The notes below the pieces were generated by a model that was not told where the DNA came from, did not search any database, and was given only the letters and a program-made list of their open reading frames with translations. Positions 22,181 through 33,429 of a stretch of DNA of 64,000 bases are shown piece by piece. The stretch lies in contig OY997589.1 of assembly GCA_963921825.1 (NCBI GenBank), positions 41,240,638 through 41,304,637 on the forward strand, in the 5' to 3' direction. Position numbers and translations under genes: made by a program. Positions within the stretch are counted from its first letter, which is position 1. Every line of letters begins with the position of its first letter. Source of the stretch: Erodium maritimum. Its lineage: Eukaryota > Streptophyta > Magnoliopsida > Geraniales > Geraniaceae.

Positions 22181-24100
22181 ATGGGCAAATACACAGAGGA
22201 AGAACTTAGAGCTCTTAGATCTACACCAATCAAGGAATCATGGTCTCCTAATGGTACAACAAGACTACTAAATCGCAACAAAGTTTGTGGGATGTATCAG
22301 GACAAGTCAGGAGCACTGAGATACACAGATCAAATCCAACCTCCAAGGAAACAATCATCCCTGAAAACAAGATTATGAGAACAAAAGCAAACTAAACCTT
22401 CTTCATCTTCAATAGGTCCCCCACCAGGTTTTGAGGATCCTACCAGAGATGCACCAGAGGAAGGGATGGCCACACAAGGAAGAAAACACAGAAGAGGTTT
22501 AGAGCTTGATGTCAACACAGACTTTGGCAGAAAATGGAGGAGAATACTTGGCCCTCCAGTTAAACAAGATGGAGATAGAGGTTGGTCAAATGTGATTACT
22601 GGGGAATCTGAACATTGGGCTTTTGTGAGTAATATTCCTCCAAATTCATCATCCTTGTGGCTAGAGGAGCAGTTCAAAGCAGCTGGGGAAATGTTATTTG
22701 TACAAGCACCAACAAAACCAAATATGAGAGGAAGATAGTTTGCTTTAATAAGATTCATACTTGAAGAGTGATTACCAGCTGTAATAGAAAATTTTAGTGG
22801 CTGGAATCTTTGTGGATACAAGGTTTTCATAGCTAAAGCTTGAAGGAAAACCCCCAGAATTTATCAACAATCAGTTAATCAGTTACAATGGAGAGAGAAT
22901 GTGCAGAAGGTCTAAGACAAGGAGCCACAAAAGGCAAAGAAGGAAGAATTTTTAGTTGGGGAACAAAAGGATCCTTCTTCCTTAGGATATGTGGTGACTG
23001 CCAATCTACAGAAACTTCAAAGATCTCAGGTAGCCATATCAGTAAGAAATCTCAGTGCAAATTCCATCATGAGAGAAATGGTTTTGGAGGGGATATCTGA
23101 GATTGAAGTAAGAGTTATAAGGAGAAGATGTGTTATAATAACTTTCCCAGACAAAGAGTTTGAAAGACTAATGTTGGAAGAAAATGTGAAGTGGTTAGAG
23201 AACTGGTTCATCATCCTTCCTGATTGCCAGAAACTTTGCAAACGAAATGTAACATTCTAGTGGGTAACAATACAAGGCATACCCTTCTATGGTTTGTGTT
23301 TGGAAACTATGGCTGCAGCATTACAAGGGTTGGGAGATCTGATATATTCCCATCCTCAGTCAATCAAAGGGTATAATATGAAGCTGGCTTATGTGTTGAT
23401 TCACACAACTTCTCTTAGTAGCTTCAGCAAATCCACCATTTTTAGGCTACAAGAGGTAAGCTTTAATGCATTAGTGACTACTACTGATAAAAAATTATTT
23501 CCATAATGGGAAGCTTCTATCTCAACCAGTGATAACTCTACAAATGGAAATTCTTATTCTAGTATGTTTACAACTCCTACACAATCTCTAAGGTATTCTT
23601 TATCTCAGTCACCTGAACATTTATTTTCCCCTATTCTGATGTCTAATAATAATGAGAAAGTGAGTGTTGAAGAAGATAATGCATTGTTGGAGGTACAATT
23701 AGTAGTTACAACAAAGGAGGGATTGTTAAGTCCAAGTACTATCAATGGAGGAATTAAGGAAGTTGAAGCTTTAATGATTGAGGGAAAGACAAAGAGAATG
23801 TCAAATTTATTTGGGGTTGAAGATTTAGGAGTTAACCCTCTCTCTACTCAGAAAATTGATTCCTCGGAATAAGATTTAGAAAATGTTGTAGTGAATGACT
23901 CCTTTTCCTCATTGATTACCCCAAACATTCCCCCCACAGATGAAGCTACTCAGGCCCTGCAATCTGCTCAAGAAGCACAAGTTGAGGAAGAAGGAACAGT
24001 TTATTCTTTATCCAAAGGTAACAATCCAGTAGACATAGAAAAGATCCAAAGTCTGACAATAGAAACTGATGTGGAAGCATTGGGTCTAGAAAGTGCATAA
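22181..24100 (+). pseudogene. LINE ORF1 (RRM / RNA-binding), degenerate
   Basis: ORF1 proteins coat LINE RNA. Readable pieces lie in several frames, interrupted by stops at about 22376, 22736, 22770 and 23258. At 22621-22755 there is an RRM-like fold: RNP2-like AFVSNIPPNSSSLW and RNP1-like GR-stop-FALIRF. A second module at 22990-23500 (VAISVRNLSANSIMREM, LMLEENVKWLENWF, WVTIQGIPFYGLCLETM) resembles the DUF4283-type part of plant LINE ORF1. An acidic, low-complexity C-terminal stretch follows to about 24100. The start at 22181 (MGKYTEEELRALR) is the first long open frame after the presumed 5' UTR. Confidence 0.7.
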
Positions 24101-24563
24101 GATATTAATGAGATGTTAAGGGTTGAACCCAAAAGTACTATTAAGGGTGCACAAGTTGTTTTAACCAAGGAGAAGGATGTATTTTTGGAGAGAAGCCAAA
24201 ACTTGAACTTTATTTTTTTTGGTAGCAACAAAATTTCCTCTTAGCCCAAAAACACTTAACTGAAAAAATCTCTAATCAAGAGCAGATAAAAAAAACCTCA
24301 GGTCTCTTATGTTTATGATACTCTATCCAAGAGAGGAAAAGAAACTCATTTGCTGCAGTTGTCATACAAGAAGCTAAAAGGAAATTCAGCATTTATCAAC
24401 TCAGAAGAACATAAAAGTCTTTGGGACTAGTGAAAAGCAATAGGATTGAAGGCCTTTGTTGTAAATGATTTAGTAATTGATCAATTTGAAAATCTTGAAG
24501 CTGAGATAAATCAGAAGGGAAATTTTGAAACAGACTAAAGAGATGATTTGGTGAAGAAGAGGT

Positions 24564-24597
<34 letters not shown>
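24564..24597. repeat. G34 homopolymer
   Basis: Thirty-four consecutive G residues, between ORF1 and the ORF2 start at 24656. Such a tract can form G-quadruplex structures and is very likely to be mis-sized in sequencing. Confidence 0.85.
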
Positions 24598-24655
24598 CTT
24601 GTCTAGATGAGATAGAATCTCAAGCCAAAATTATACAAGATCAATAAATCCTCTT

Positions 24656-26581
24656 ATGAAGATCCTCTCTTGGAATATGAGAGGATCCTCCTCTGTTCAG
24701 AAGATGAGAGCTTTAAGAGACGTGATACAGAAACATAGGCCTCTTTTCATCCTTATACAAGAAACAAAGTTGCAGTCTATGCCACCTTTTTTTTTCTGAG
24801 GTCAGTGGGTTTATTTAATGCTTGGGATCTGGATAGTATTAATGCTCAAGGTTTATCTGGAGTAATCTGCTCAATTTGGCAAGTTGAAGCCTTCAAAGTT
24901 CAGTTTATTAAACCAATAGATCATGCACTGATTTTGTTTTGATTTGTAGCAGATTGCAATATTAACTTGGCAATTGTTAATGTGTATGCTCCTTGTTCTT
25001 CTAAACCGAGGAGAAGATTGTGGCAGATGCTTTTAGAGGAAACTCAATCTCTGGGAGACTTTTATATTTTTGCAAGGGATTTCAATGCAATTCTGGATCC
25101 TGCTTAAAAAGTGTCTCCTTCTCATTCTATTATTTCCATAAGAGATTTCAAAAACTCTATTATGGAAGCTCCTCTGATTGATCTTCCCCTTGGTGGAGGG
25201 AAAGTTACTTGGTTTCAGTCTAGGTCAAAAGCTTCTAGGCTTGACAGATGCTTACTTGCTCCACAAGTTATTGCAGGAATTAAGAATTTAACTCGGACCT
25301 GTCTTGCTAGATCTATCGCATACCACAAACTAGTCTTATTAGCTGACCCTTTCATAGATTGGGGCCCTAGACCCTTTAAATTTTTGAATACTTGGCGGGG
25401 TCATCCTTTGTTCTTCTCTACAATCAGTCTTCTTTGGTCCAATATGAGAATTGTTGGGGAGCCTAATTTTTTTATTTTGATGAAGCTGAAAAAGTTGAAA
25501 GATTTCCTCAAACAGTGGAATATTGAGGTCTTTGGTTACTTAGAAAAAGATATTGCCTCTCTCCAGCTACATGTTAATATTTTAGATGGGATTGTGGAAT
25601 CCAGGGTTTTATCTGAGGAGGAGAGATCTTTGAGAGCCCTCAGTAATGCTTTACCTATCTAGAAAGTGAAGGTTTTGACAAAAGTGTGGAGACAAAAGGC
25701 TAAAGCCACATGGATTAAAGAGGGAGAAAGATGCTCCAAATACTATCATTTGTTAGCTAATTTTTCATCCTCTAGAAAAAAAATCTCTCAGATTTCTTAT
25801 GGGGGCCTTATCCTCACTTCTCCTTCTGGAAGCAAGGAGGCAGCTAGAATTCACTTTGCTACAAGATTCCAAAAAAAAAATCTTCCATTGTGGTGGATGT
25901 ATCTCAGCTTTCATTTAGTAATATTTCATCAGTTAAAGTTGATTTCTTGGAGAGACCTTTCACAGATGCTGAAATTCTCTGTGCAGTTATGGTTTGTGAT
26001 GGGGAGAATGCTAAAGGGCTTAATAAATATACCCTAAAAAATTTTCAGAAACATTGGGGTTTCCTACAAGAAGATATAATTAATTTCTTTCAGCATTTTC
26101 ATATGACAGGTTCTTTGGGTAAGGGTATTAATTCATCCTTTTTTTACACTGATTCCAAAAGTCTCTAACCCTTCTAGATTTGATGCGTATAGACCAATCA
26201 GTATGGTTGGTGCTATATATAAGATAATTTCCAAAACCCTTGCTGCTAGGGTTAAGACTGTGATGGATCAGTTGGTTAATGATGTTCAAACCGGTTTTAT
26301 AGCAGGGAGACAAATCCTTAATGGCATATTGATAGATCAGTTGAGTTACTAAACTCAGTTAAATCTTCTAAAGAGCAGGTCATATTATTTAAGGTTGACT
26401 TTGAAAAGGCAAATCATCATCTGGATTGGGGGTATTTGGATCAAGTGCTACAAATCATGGGGTTTGGCAAGCTTCGGAGATTGTGGATGAGTTCTTGTTT
26501 TAATGCTTGGGCATTAGTATTGATTAATGGCTCTCCCTTACTTGATTTTAATCTCACCAGGGGTCTAAGACAAGGATGTTC
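24656..26581 (+). pseudogene. LINE ORF2, N-terminal part: endonuclease and start of RT
   Basis: ORF2 nicks the target and reverse-transcribes LINE RNA. The start gives MKILSWNMRGSSS, the usual EN opening with the catalytic Asn, then FILIQETK with the catalytic Glu. Later EN segments include NVYAPCSSKPRR, FARDFNAILDP (normally GDFN; Gly is Arg here) and LDRCLLA. The linker (KYYHLLANFSSSRKK) leads into RT: RPISMVGAIYKII, QTGFIAGRQILNG, LRQGCS. Stops and frameshifts occur near 24945, 25107, 25660 and 25885. The reading is cut at 26581 by the solo LTR, inside the motif that precedes the catalytic box. Confidence 0.85.
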
Positions 26582-27164
26582 TGTCACGCCCCAAATTCAG
26601 TAGAACCGAACCCGGAACGCGAACGGTAAAACAATAAAACCATTTTTAAACCTTTTAAATAAATCACTTAAAATCACCATTTAGTTAATCAAAATAATAA
26701 TTTACAACTCAAAAGTACGTCCAAACAAGCGGACAAAAGACATGCCGTACGTCGCTAAACTCAAAAGGAAACCCAGACTCCCGCTCCCAGCTCTTCAAGC
26801 TTCGAGAGCTCACCTAGTCTGTCCCGCGACCAGTACCTGCAGGAAAAGCAGCTAGGGGTGAGCGTTTTCTCACCACCACGGATACCAGACTGACTACGGC
26901 ATACTTAGCAGAACATGCCGGAAACACCAACAACAACCCAAACACCGGGGACTACTATCCCCAAACTCAAGTAACCCGACTGACACACAACTGTTACTTT
27001 CCCTAACCAACTCAACACTCGGACACGTAATATAGACCCGACACAGCGGTTACGACTTCCACCAAAGACACAAAATATAACCACGCAACACCCAAGATCA
27101 CAAAGGATCGCACACCAAACAAGATCACAAAGGATCGCACTCCAATTGCTCAGTGCCCACGCAA

Positions 27165-27435
27165 CTTTTCCCGACACGCAGTCGGATCAGGCGGTCGACT
27201 TGTCTAGCCAATACCCACGCAGCTTTTCCCGACACGCAGTCGGATCAGGCGGTCGACCTGTCTCACTTTTCCCGACACGCAATCGGAATAGGCGGTCGAC
27301 CTATCGCACTTTACCCGACACGCAATCGGATCAGGCGGTCGACCTGTCGCACTTTTCCCGACACGCAATCGGATAAGGCGGTCGACCTGTCGCACTTTTC
27401 CCGACACGCAGTCGGATCAGGCGGTCGGCCTGTCA
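27165..27435 (-). repeat. Tandem array in the solo LTR, about 43-bp units
   Basis: About seven units containing CCCGACACGCA(A/G)TCGGAT(C/A)AGGCGGTCGACCTGTC. This is the homologue of the GTCGA-box array of the gypsy LTR at 12935-13082, expanded here. Confidence 0.88.
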
Positions 27436-27529
27436 CACCCCATCCTCAGGCAACCACAATCACAATCACAAGCAAAGTTCAACAAACAGCAACAACACCG
27501 GTTTAACACTCCACATGCACTCATGACCA

Positions 27530-27775
27530 CCCAAGACACAAACAGTAAAACACGGGTTCAACAACCCCACGGGCACTCATGGACACCCAAGATACCAACA
27601 GTAAAACACGGGTTCAACGACCCCACGGGCACTCACGGCCACCCAAGACACACCAACAGTAAAATACGGGTTTAACAACCCCACGGGCACTCATGGCCAC
27701 CCAAGACACACCAACAGTAAAATACGAGTTTAACAACCCCACAGGCACTCATGGCCACCCAAGACATAAACTAAA
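27530..27775 (-). repeat. Tandem array in the solo LTR, about 60-bp units
   Basis: Four to five units with CCCACGGGCACTCATGG, CCACCCAAGACACACC and AACAGTAAAATACGGG. It corresponds to the GTCTTGGGTGGCCATGAG array of the intact LTR in inverted orientation. Confidence 0.85.
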
Positions 27776-29522
27776 CAATCAACCTCCGGGCATAACCAAA
27801 TGCCTCCAGTAATTCTAATATCGATAAGTTCACTGCTCCTACGAAACTACTAAGTGTCACATGCATTTCTATTGTTCGATACGTTCCCGTATCATACGAT
27901 ACCACCCGGTGTCGCATGCCTTTCTATTGTTCGATAAACTTATTTAACCCACGACATCCAAGTGTCACAGGCATTTCTACTGTTAACTTTTCCTAGTCAG
28001 GGCCGAGATCCGGCTACTTTTCCCTACCTCGTACGCTTTCCCAAAAGTCCACGACCAAGCTCCGGCGTGCTCGCGATCACTCGCCTAGCTTCCCTTTTCC
28101 GCGGTCGTCGGCACGATCTAACAAGATCACAATTAAACACTTTTTAAGTTTGCCGACAAAGCTGAATTTTAATGAATTCGACGCCCAAACTCAAACCCGA
28201 CAATGTCGATCACTCCCAAACTTCCCAATCACTCGACATTGTCAATAATGGGCCCGGAAAGGCCCGATTCGCCCGGCTCGGCAAATCTGCCCGGGTTTTG
28301 AAAACGCCCTTCCGGGGCTCCGAAAATTTCCGTTTTCGTTTCTACGATCTTAGAATAATTCAAGGGTTCCAACGCAATCGACGGAATCCATTTACGACTT
28401 CCGAGCGTTATAAAAACATAATTAAAGTTTCTAAACTACAGTTTCATAATTCTAACGAAGTACAAATTCTAATTCTCTATTCCTCAACAAAAATCGGTAA
28501 TCTACAAAAGAAACATATCCAAACTTTTAATACTGATAAACTCCGAGAACATCAATAACAATCAAGACTAATTTTTGATGTTTGCACTCTCTTTTACACA
28601 GTCCCACCAAGTCAACCCGCTACTGAAGCAACTTAATGTCTGGTAGGTTTACTCCAACAAATCAAAAAAAAGTATTAAATGTTCTTAAAGCAACAATTTG
28701 CTTTACTACCGTAAAACTATAAGGGAAATAAATGATCCTGTGAGATCAATCAAGCAAATGGAGTTAGGAGTACACCTTAAGATGACCTCATGTTAGCGCA
28801 CACGCCTCTGTCAAGTCATATTTGTTCTTTGTCAACACCGGTCAGATCCTCACCCATTAATTGATCATTCTGTGATCAATCACCAAAAGAACGAAAATGG
28901 ATCAGAGAGCTCTGCTGACCAAGAGATGTCGCCTCTCCCTCTTGTACAGGACAAGTTGCGGCTTCACAATTGGGAACCCTAATGTTTCAACTAATTGTAC
29001 CCAATACAAGATAAACTAAAAGGCTTTATATCATAAGTGGGCCTAAACCTTAAGAGATGGAATTTGATCATAGGCCCAAAAATCAAAACTGTTGGGCTTC
29101 AATTTTGGAGTCAAACTCTACAATAGATTTTTTTTTTCAGTCGGATTTGTCAAAATCGGACGTCTTGGTCCCCGAACGGGCACATTTTCCAAGAAATTAC
29201 GAAACTTCACGGGCTACAAGGAAACGGCTCAAATAAGACCGTTGTGATGACGGCTAAGATTTTTGGATCCAAAACGAGCCTCGAACGGACCAAAACGTCA
29301 CTCGCTTGACTTTTCCAGGAAAAAGTCAACCTTTCCCAAATTGGTCAGAAAGTTGCCCTGAGTCCCCCATAACTCACTTTGGTCGATATCGGGGTCAACT
29401 CGAGTCCGATATGACCCTCGGGGTCAAATTTAGGTTCATTTAGGTGTCTGTCCAAAAATTTTAAATTTTCCTGTTTTTCGCCGATTTGACTGGCGTTGAC
29501 CGGGAGTGGTTCTTGCATGTTC

Positions 29523-31340
29523 TTTATCTCCTCTTCTCTTTCCACTAGGAGCTGAAGGCCTTCACCATATCTTGAAATAAGGGATTATTTCTGGCAACCT
29601 TCAAGGTCTATCTTGTGGCAATATAGACCCTACTATCTCACATTTGCAATTTGCAGATGATACTCTCATCATCTTAAAAGCTAAGATCTCTCATGTGCAC
29701 AATCTCAAGACATCTCTCTTGGCCTTTAAGTTAGCCTCAGGTTTGAAAATTAATTTCTCTTAATCTAAGGTGGTTTTGTTGAACCCAACATCCTTATAGG
29801 AGAGCCAGATTACAGACATTCTTGGGTGTGAAGGAGTTTAGTTACCTCTTGATTATCTAGGATTTCAACTGGGAGCTAATCCTAGAAGATTCAGTATATG
29901 GTCTCCAATCATTAACAAATTTAAAAGAAAGCTAAACTTGTGGCAGTCCAAGACCCTTAGTTTTGGGGGTAGAATAACTATGATCAAATCTTCTCTTTCT
30001 TCTCTCCCTCTTTACTATATGCCACTCTTCAAAGTCCCAAAGAAAGTTTTAAAAGAAGTGGAGAAGTGGTAGAGGAGATTCCTTTGGAAGGGTTCAGTTT
30101 CCAAAAAGGTTCTTCATAAGTTTAAATAGGATCTGATTTGAACTCCTAAAGAAAAAGGGGGGCTTGGAATAAAATATTTGTACATTATAAACACAACCCT
30201 ATTAGCAAAATTATGGTAAAGATTTAACTTGGAAACCAACTCTCTTTGGAAAAAAATTAGTTGTGCTAAATATGGGTGGTGTGCTGAAGATTCGGACTTA
30301 TCACAAGTTAGAATCACAGGAAATCAATTTTTTTTTAGTCATATGCAAACTCTTCTGGCAGATCAAAAATTCAGTAATGTAGTTGGTTTTGCAGGACTTG
30401 AGTGGTTTGTGTCTAATGGTTTGAGAGTGAATTTCTAGGAGGACATTTGGCTGATTAATGTCCCTTTAAAGTCTAGATTTCAGAGACTTTTTCATCTTTG
30501 CATTCATGAGAACAAGAAAGTAGCTCACTTTTGGAACAACGGTCTCTGGTTTATTCATTTTAGGAGATTTCTTAGAGGCTGGGAGCTGGGACAATTCAGA
30601 ATCTTATTGGGATTACTAAACTTATTTGTTCCTCAAGACTCGGGTGATAATAAAGTTTCTTGGAAAATTCATGAAGCAGGTTTTAAGGTTAAAAGAATGT
30701 ATTATTATCTTGATGATGCTGATTTACAAGATCAGCCTTGGAGTAAGCTTCTTTGGTCTCCTATCTTACTTCCTAAGATCTCTGCATTTGTTTGGTTAAC
30801 TTGTCAATAGGCAGTTCCTACAAAGTTATTTTTAGATGCTAGAGGTTTGAATTTGTATTTGAATGATACTCTTTTCCCTTTTTGTGCTCTAGACTTTGAG
30901 GAGATAAATCATCTCTTTATAACCTGCTATAGATCTTGGATTGTGTGGGCAGCAGTATTGGATTGGTAGGGAATTAAAGGAGTGATTCTGGATAATCTTT
31001 TAGGCTTCTTGTATCACTGGGTAGAATTAGGCCCTAAAGCCTTAGCTGTGCACTGGAGGAATATCATGTTTGTTACTCTCTGCATCTCTAGTGAGCTAGA
31101 AATGATCTGGTCTTCAATAACATTTCTACTTCTACCCTTGTTATTCTTCAAAAAATCTAGAGTTTTACTTTCAGCTTGGAGTTGAGCTTCTTTAATAGAT
31201 TCCAATATTTCTCCTTCAGTGACTGGTTGAAGAATCCTATCATTTGCACCAAGAAAAAAAAAATCAGGAGCATCCCATCATTACAATGATTATCTTATTT
31301 GAAGGGTCTTGTTCTGTTTGCTTGAAGAACAAGTAATCCC
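29523..31340 (+). pseudogene. LINE ORF2, C-terminal part: RT catalytic region and zf-RVT
   Basis: This continues the RT interrupted at 26581. It opens with SPLLF-like residues and GAEGLHHILK, and reaches the catalytic box QFADDTLII at about 29650-29680 with both Asp residues present. It continues through LASGLKINFS, DYLGFQLGANP, LSFGGRITMIKS and KEKGGLGIKYL. The zf-RVT region follows at about 30610-30960 (WKIHEAGFKVKRMYYYL, LPKISAFVWLTCQ, FEEINHLFITCYRSW). In-frame stops occur near 29760, 29800, 30070, 30127, 30217 and 30808. The catalytic site is intact, but the chain could not be made. Confidence 0.85.
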
Positions 31341-32234
31341 TGGTTTGTTTGCTTGAAGATCAAGCAACCACTGGTTTTTTGGATTGTAGTCACTTACTTG
31401 TCTTCTTTCTCCTCATGGTTGTTCTCTGAGGTTTGTCTTCTCTTCCTTTTCTAGGTTTGGGTGGTTTTGGGTGAGCTTTGGGGGGTTTAGAGGTGACGAT
31501 AGGTTTATCTGTGGTTTAGGGTTTATAGCCTCTCTTTCTCTCTTGGCATTTATCTTGAGTGTGGGTTTGGTTAGTACTTTTATCCTTTGCTCTGCCAACT
31601 TTGTTGAGTGTGGCTAGATTTTTATGTATAGGTTGGAGTGTTTTTTCTGGTTTGTATTTTTGAGGGCAGTGTCTGTGGTTCTTATTTTGTGCTCGACTGG
31701 TGTGGATTGCTGTCACTCAAATGTTTTTATCACTCAAGTTTGGATTGAGCTTCTCATTGCTCCCTTTGTTGGTTATGGCTCTCTTGGTATTGTTGGGGCA
31801 GTGATGTGTATTTTATGCAACAAGTGTTGGAATCTCTTCTTGCAATACGCTTTAGATGCGAATTTTATAAGGGGATTTTCTGCTCAGGCTTTGGGGAACT
31901 TGGGACTAGGAGGGAGCTGCTGAATTTTAGGCCTTGAAATAGGCAGGGGTACTGATCTGTTTTGTATTCTTATTTTAGGATGGTTCATGAGCCATCTAGT
32001 CTCCGTACTGGTTGGATCTTGAGGTTTTTTTTTTTTTGGGGGGGGGGGGGGGGTGCTTACTGTCTTTTCAGATGGGGTTTAGTTAGGGTTTTTTATTTGG
32101 TGTTGGTTTAGGTGGGTGAGGTATCTTGGACTGCAAGTTTTCCTCCTACTCTTGTAATTTGAGAGTTTGTTCTTGACCACTTCTTTACTTCAAAGAAGTG
32201 GTCCATCAATAAATTTTGCTGAATAAAAAAGAAA
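31341..32234 (+). other. LINE 3' UTR with T13G16 tract
   Basis: Non-coding sequence between the last zf-RVT-linked frame and the A-rich tail. It contains T13 followed by G16 at 32025-32053 and ends AATAAATTTTGCTGAATAAAAAAG, a 3' end shared in form with the retroelement ending near 7013. An AATAAA lies just upstream of the tail. Confidence 0.7.
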
Positions 32235-32248
32235 AACTCACTCGTAAA

Positions 32249-32640
32249 CCATCCAACTCACGCTCTAAAGTGTATATATGGTCATTGTCCGGGTTGTGCC
32301 ATAGATCTGTATATAATAGATCACAACCGATCATTGTGGCACTTGGATTGACGATCACTAAACCGCATATAACCAAACTAATGCTCATTTTGTGCCCCTC
32401 ATTCTCTCCTTCTCGTTACTAGATTCCTCTATCATCTTCATACGAGTGTTGATTTATAATCTGTCAAATTCAAAGTAGTTGAAAGACTAGGTGAACTTAA
32501 GGTAAAAAAATATATGATTATGTTTTTCTGTTGTTGATGATATTGTTCTATTATTATAATAAAATAATATAATAATATTTAATTTTCCATTTCTAATGGT
32601 TGATTTGTTTTGAAGTGGAAACACAACCATATATTAGTTG
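32249..32640. other. Spacer, nothing recognised
   Basis: AT-rich towards the right end (about 32500-32590). No gene or repeat assigned. Confidence 0.4.
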
Positions 32641-33429
32641 AGTAAAAAAAACCCGACCCAAAACGGGCAAACCACGTTTAAAACACAATAGTACCGAGTA
32701 ACAAGTCATAACATCATAGGACCAAAAGAAAATAGAAACTAAAAACCGAATATAAATGCTCAAATACCAAAATGCTTCACTAAGATGTTCGGAAGGTGAT
32801 ACTACAATAGCGTCCGAAGAAACCGGTACAATGAATCCAAACATAAAGCTAGAACATAGCCGACCTATTTTTGGAGTAGGGCATAGGCGGACTCTGTACT
32901 TTCCCAAGGTACCAACGTGTGTCTTCCTCGCTGAATTAATAAAGTAGAGCTCAGAAAATGCGAGAGTGCTAGCCCCCGAGCTAGTAGGAAAGTACTGTAC
33001 CAGAACTTGGTGGAACCACCTACCACCATACGTCTAGTGAGGCGGTGCTGTTGGCCAACCCCCTACTGGATCACGAGCTCCTCATTGACCAAGAAGATGG
33101 TGTTTGTAGCCCCCAAAGTTGATCGAGACACCCTCTTGGAGCATGTAGAGTCCTCTGACTCCAAGTCATGGTCCTCCCTTACCAGCCACTTCCTTACTAT
33201 TGGAAGAGAGGATGTGTATATGTCTCGGGAAACACCCAGGTGTTCCTTCGCCCGACTCTTTGGAAATGACAAAGAGTAGCCCCTAGAGAATGAGGGGTGG
33301 GCTCAATGGCCTCTTCCTCGAAATGAGGACTGTCCCTGGGTGCTTGGTCGATTCCCCATGACGTGAAAAGATCAGTCTCGTTCCTCCGAGTCCCAAGTCG
33401 AGTATATGTTCCTGATGGAGAAAGATAGA

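Larger units (their letters stand above)
26582..29517 (-). mobile_element. Solo LTR of a gypsy element (minus strand)
   Basis: On the plus strand it begins TGTCACGCCCC and ends GGTTCTTGCA. An exact 5-bp duplication TGTTC lies at 26577-26581 and 29518-29522. Its reverse complement matches the gypsy LTR at both ends (start near TGCAAGAACCACTCCCGGTC; end GGGGCGTGACA) and in both tandem-repeat regions. There is no internal region, so it is a solo LTR left by LTR-LTR recombination. About 690 bp (roughly 28450-29140) does not match the corresponding part of the intact LTR. It interrupts the LINE RT. Confidence 0.93.
21929..32248 (+). mobile_element. Near full-length LINE (L1-type) split by a solo LTR
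   Basis: A 14-bp target duplication with one mismatch flanks it: AACTCACTCATAAA at 21929-21942 and AACTCACTCGTAAA at 32235-32248. The element runs from about 21943 to 32234: 5' UTR, ORF1, a G34 tract, ORF2 (EN, RT, zf-RVT), a 3' UTR of about 900 bp and a short A-rich tail after TTTTGCTGAAT. Removing the solo LTR leaves about 7.35 kb, a normal size for a complete plant L1. Both ORFs carry many stops, so the copy is dead. Confidence 0.85.

Noticed and set aside
27165..27775. A CRISPR array, suggested by regular repeats
   Set aside because: Units are contiguous with no unique spacers, lie inside an LTR, and match tandem arrays in the related gypsy LTR.
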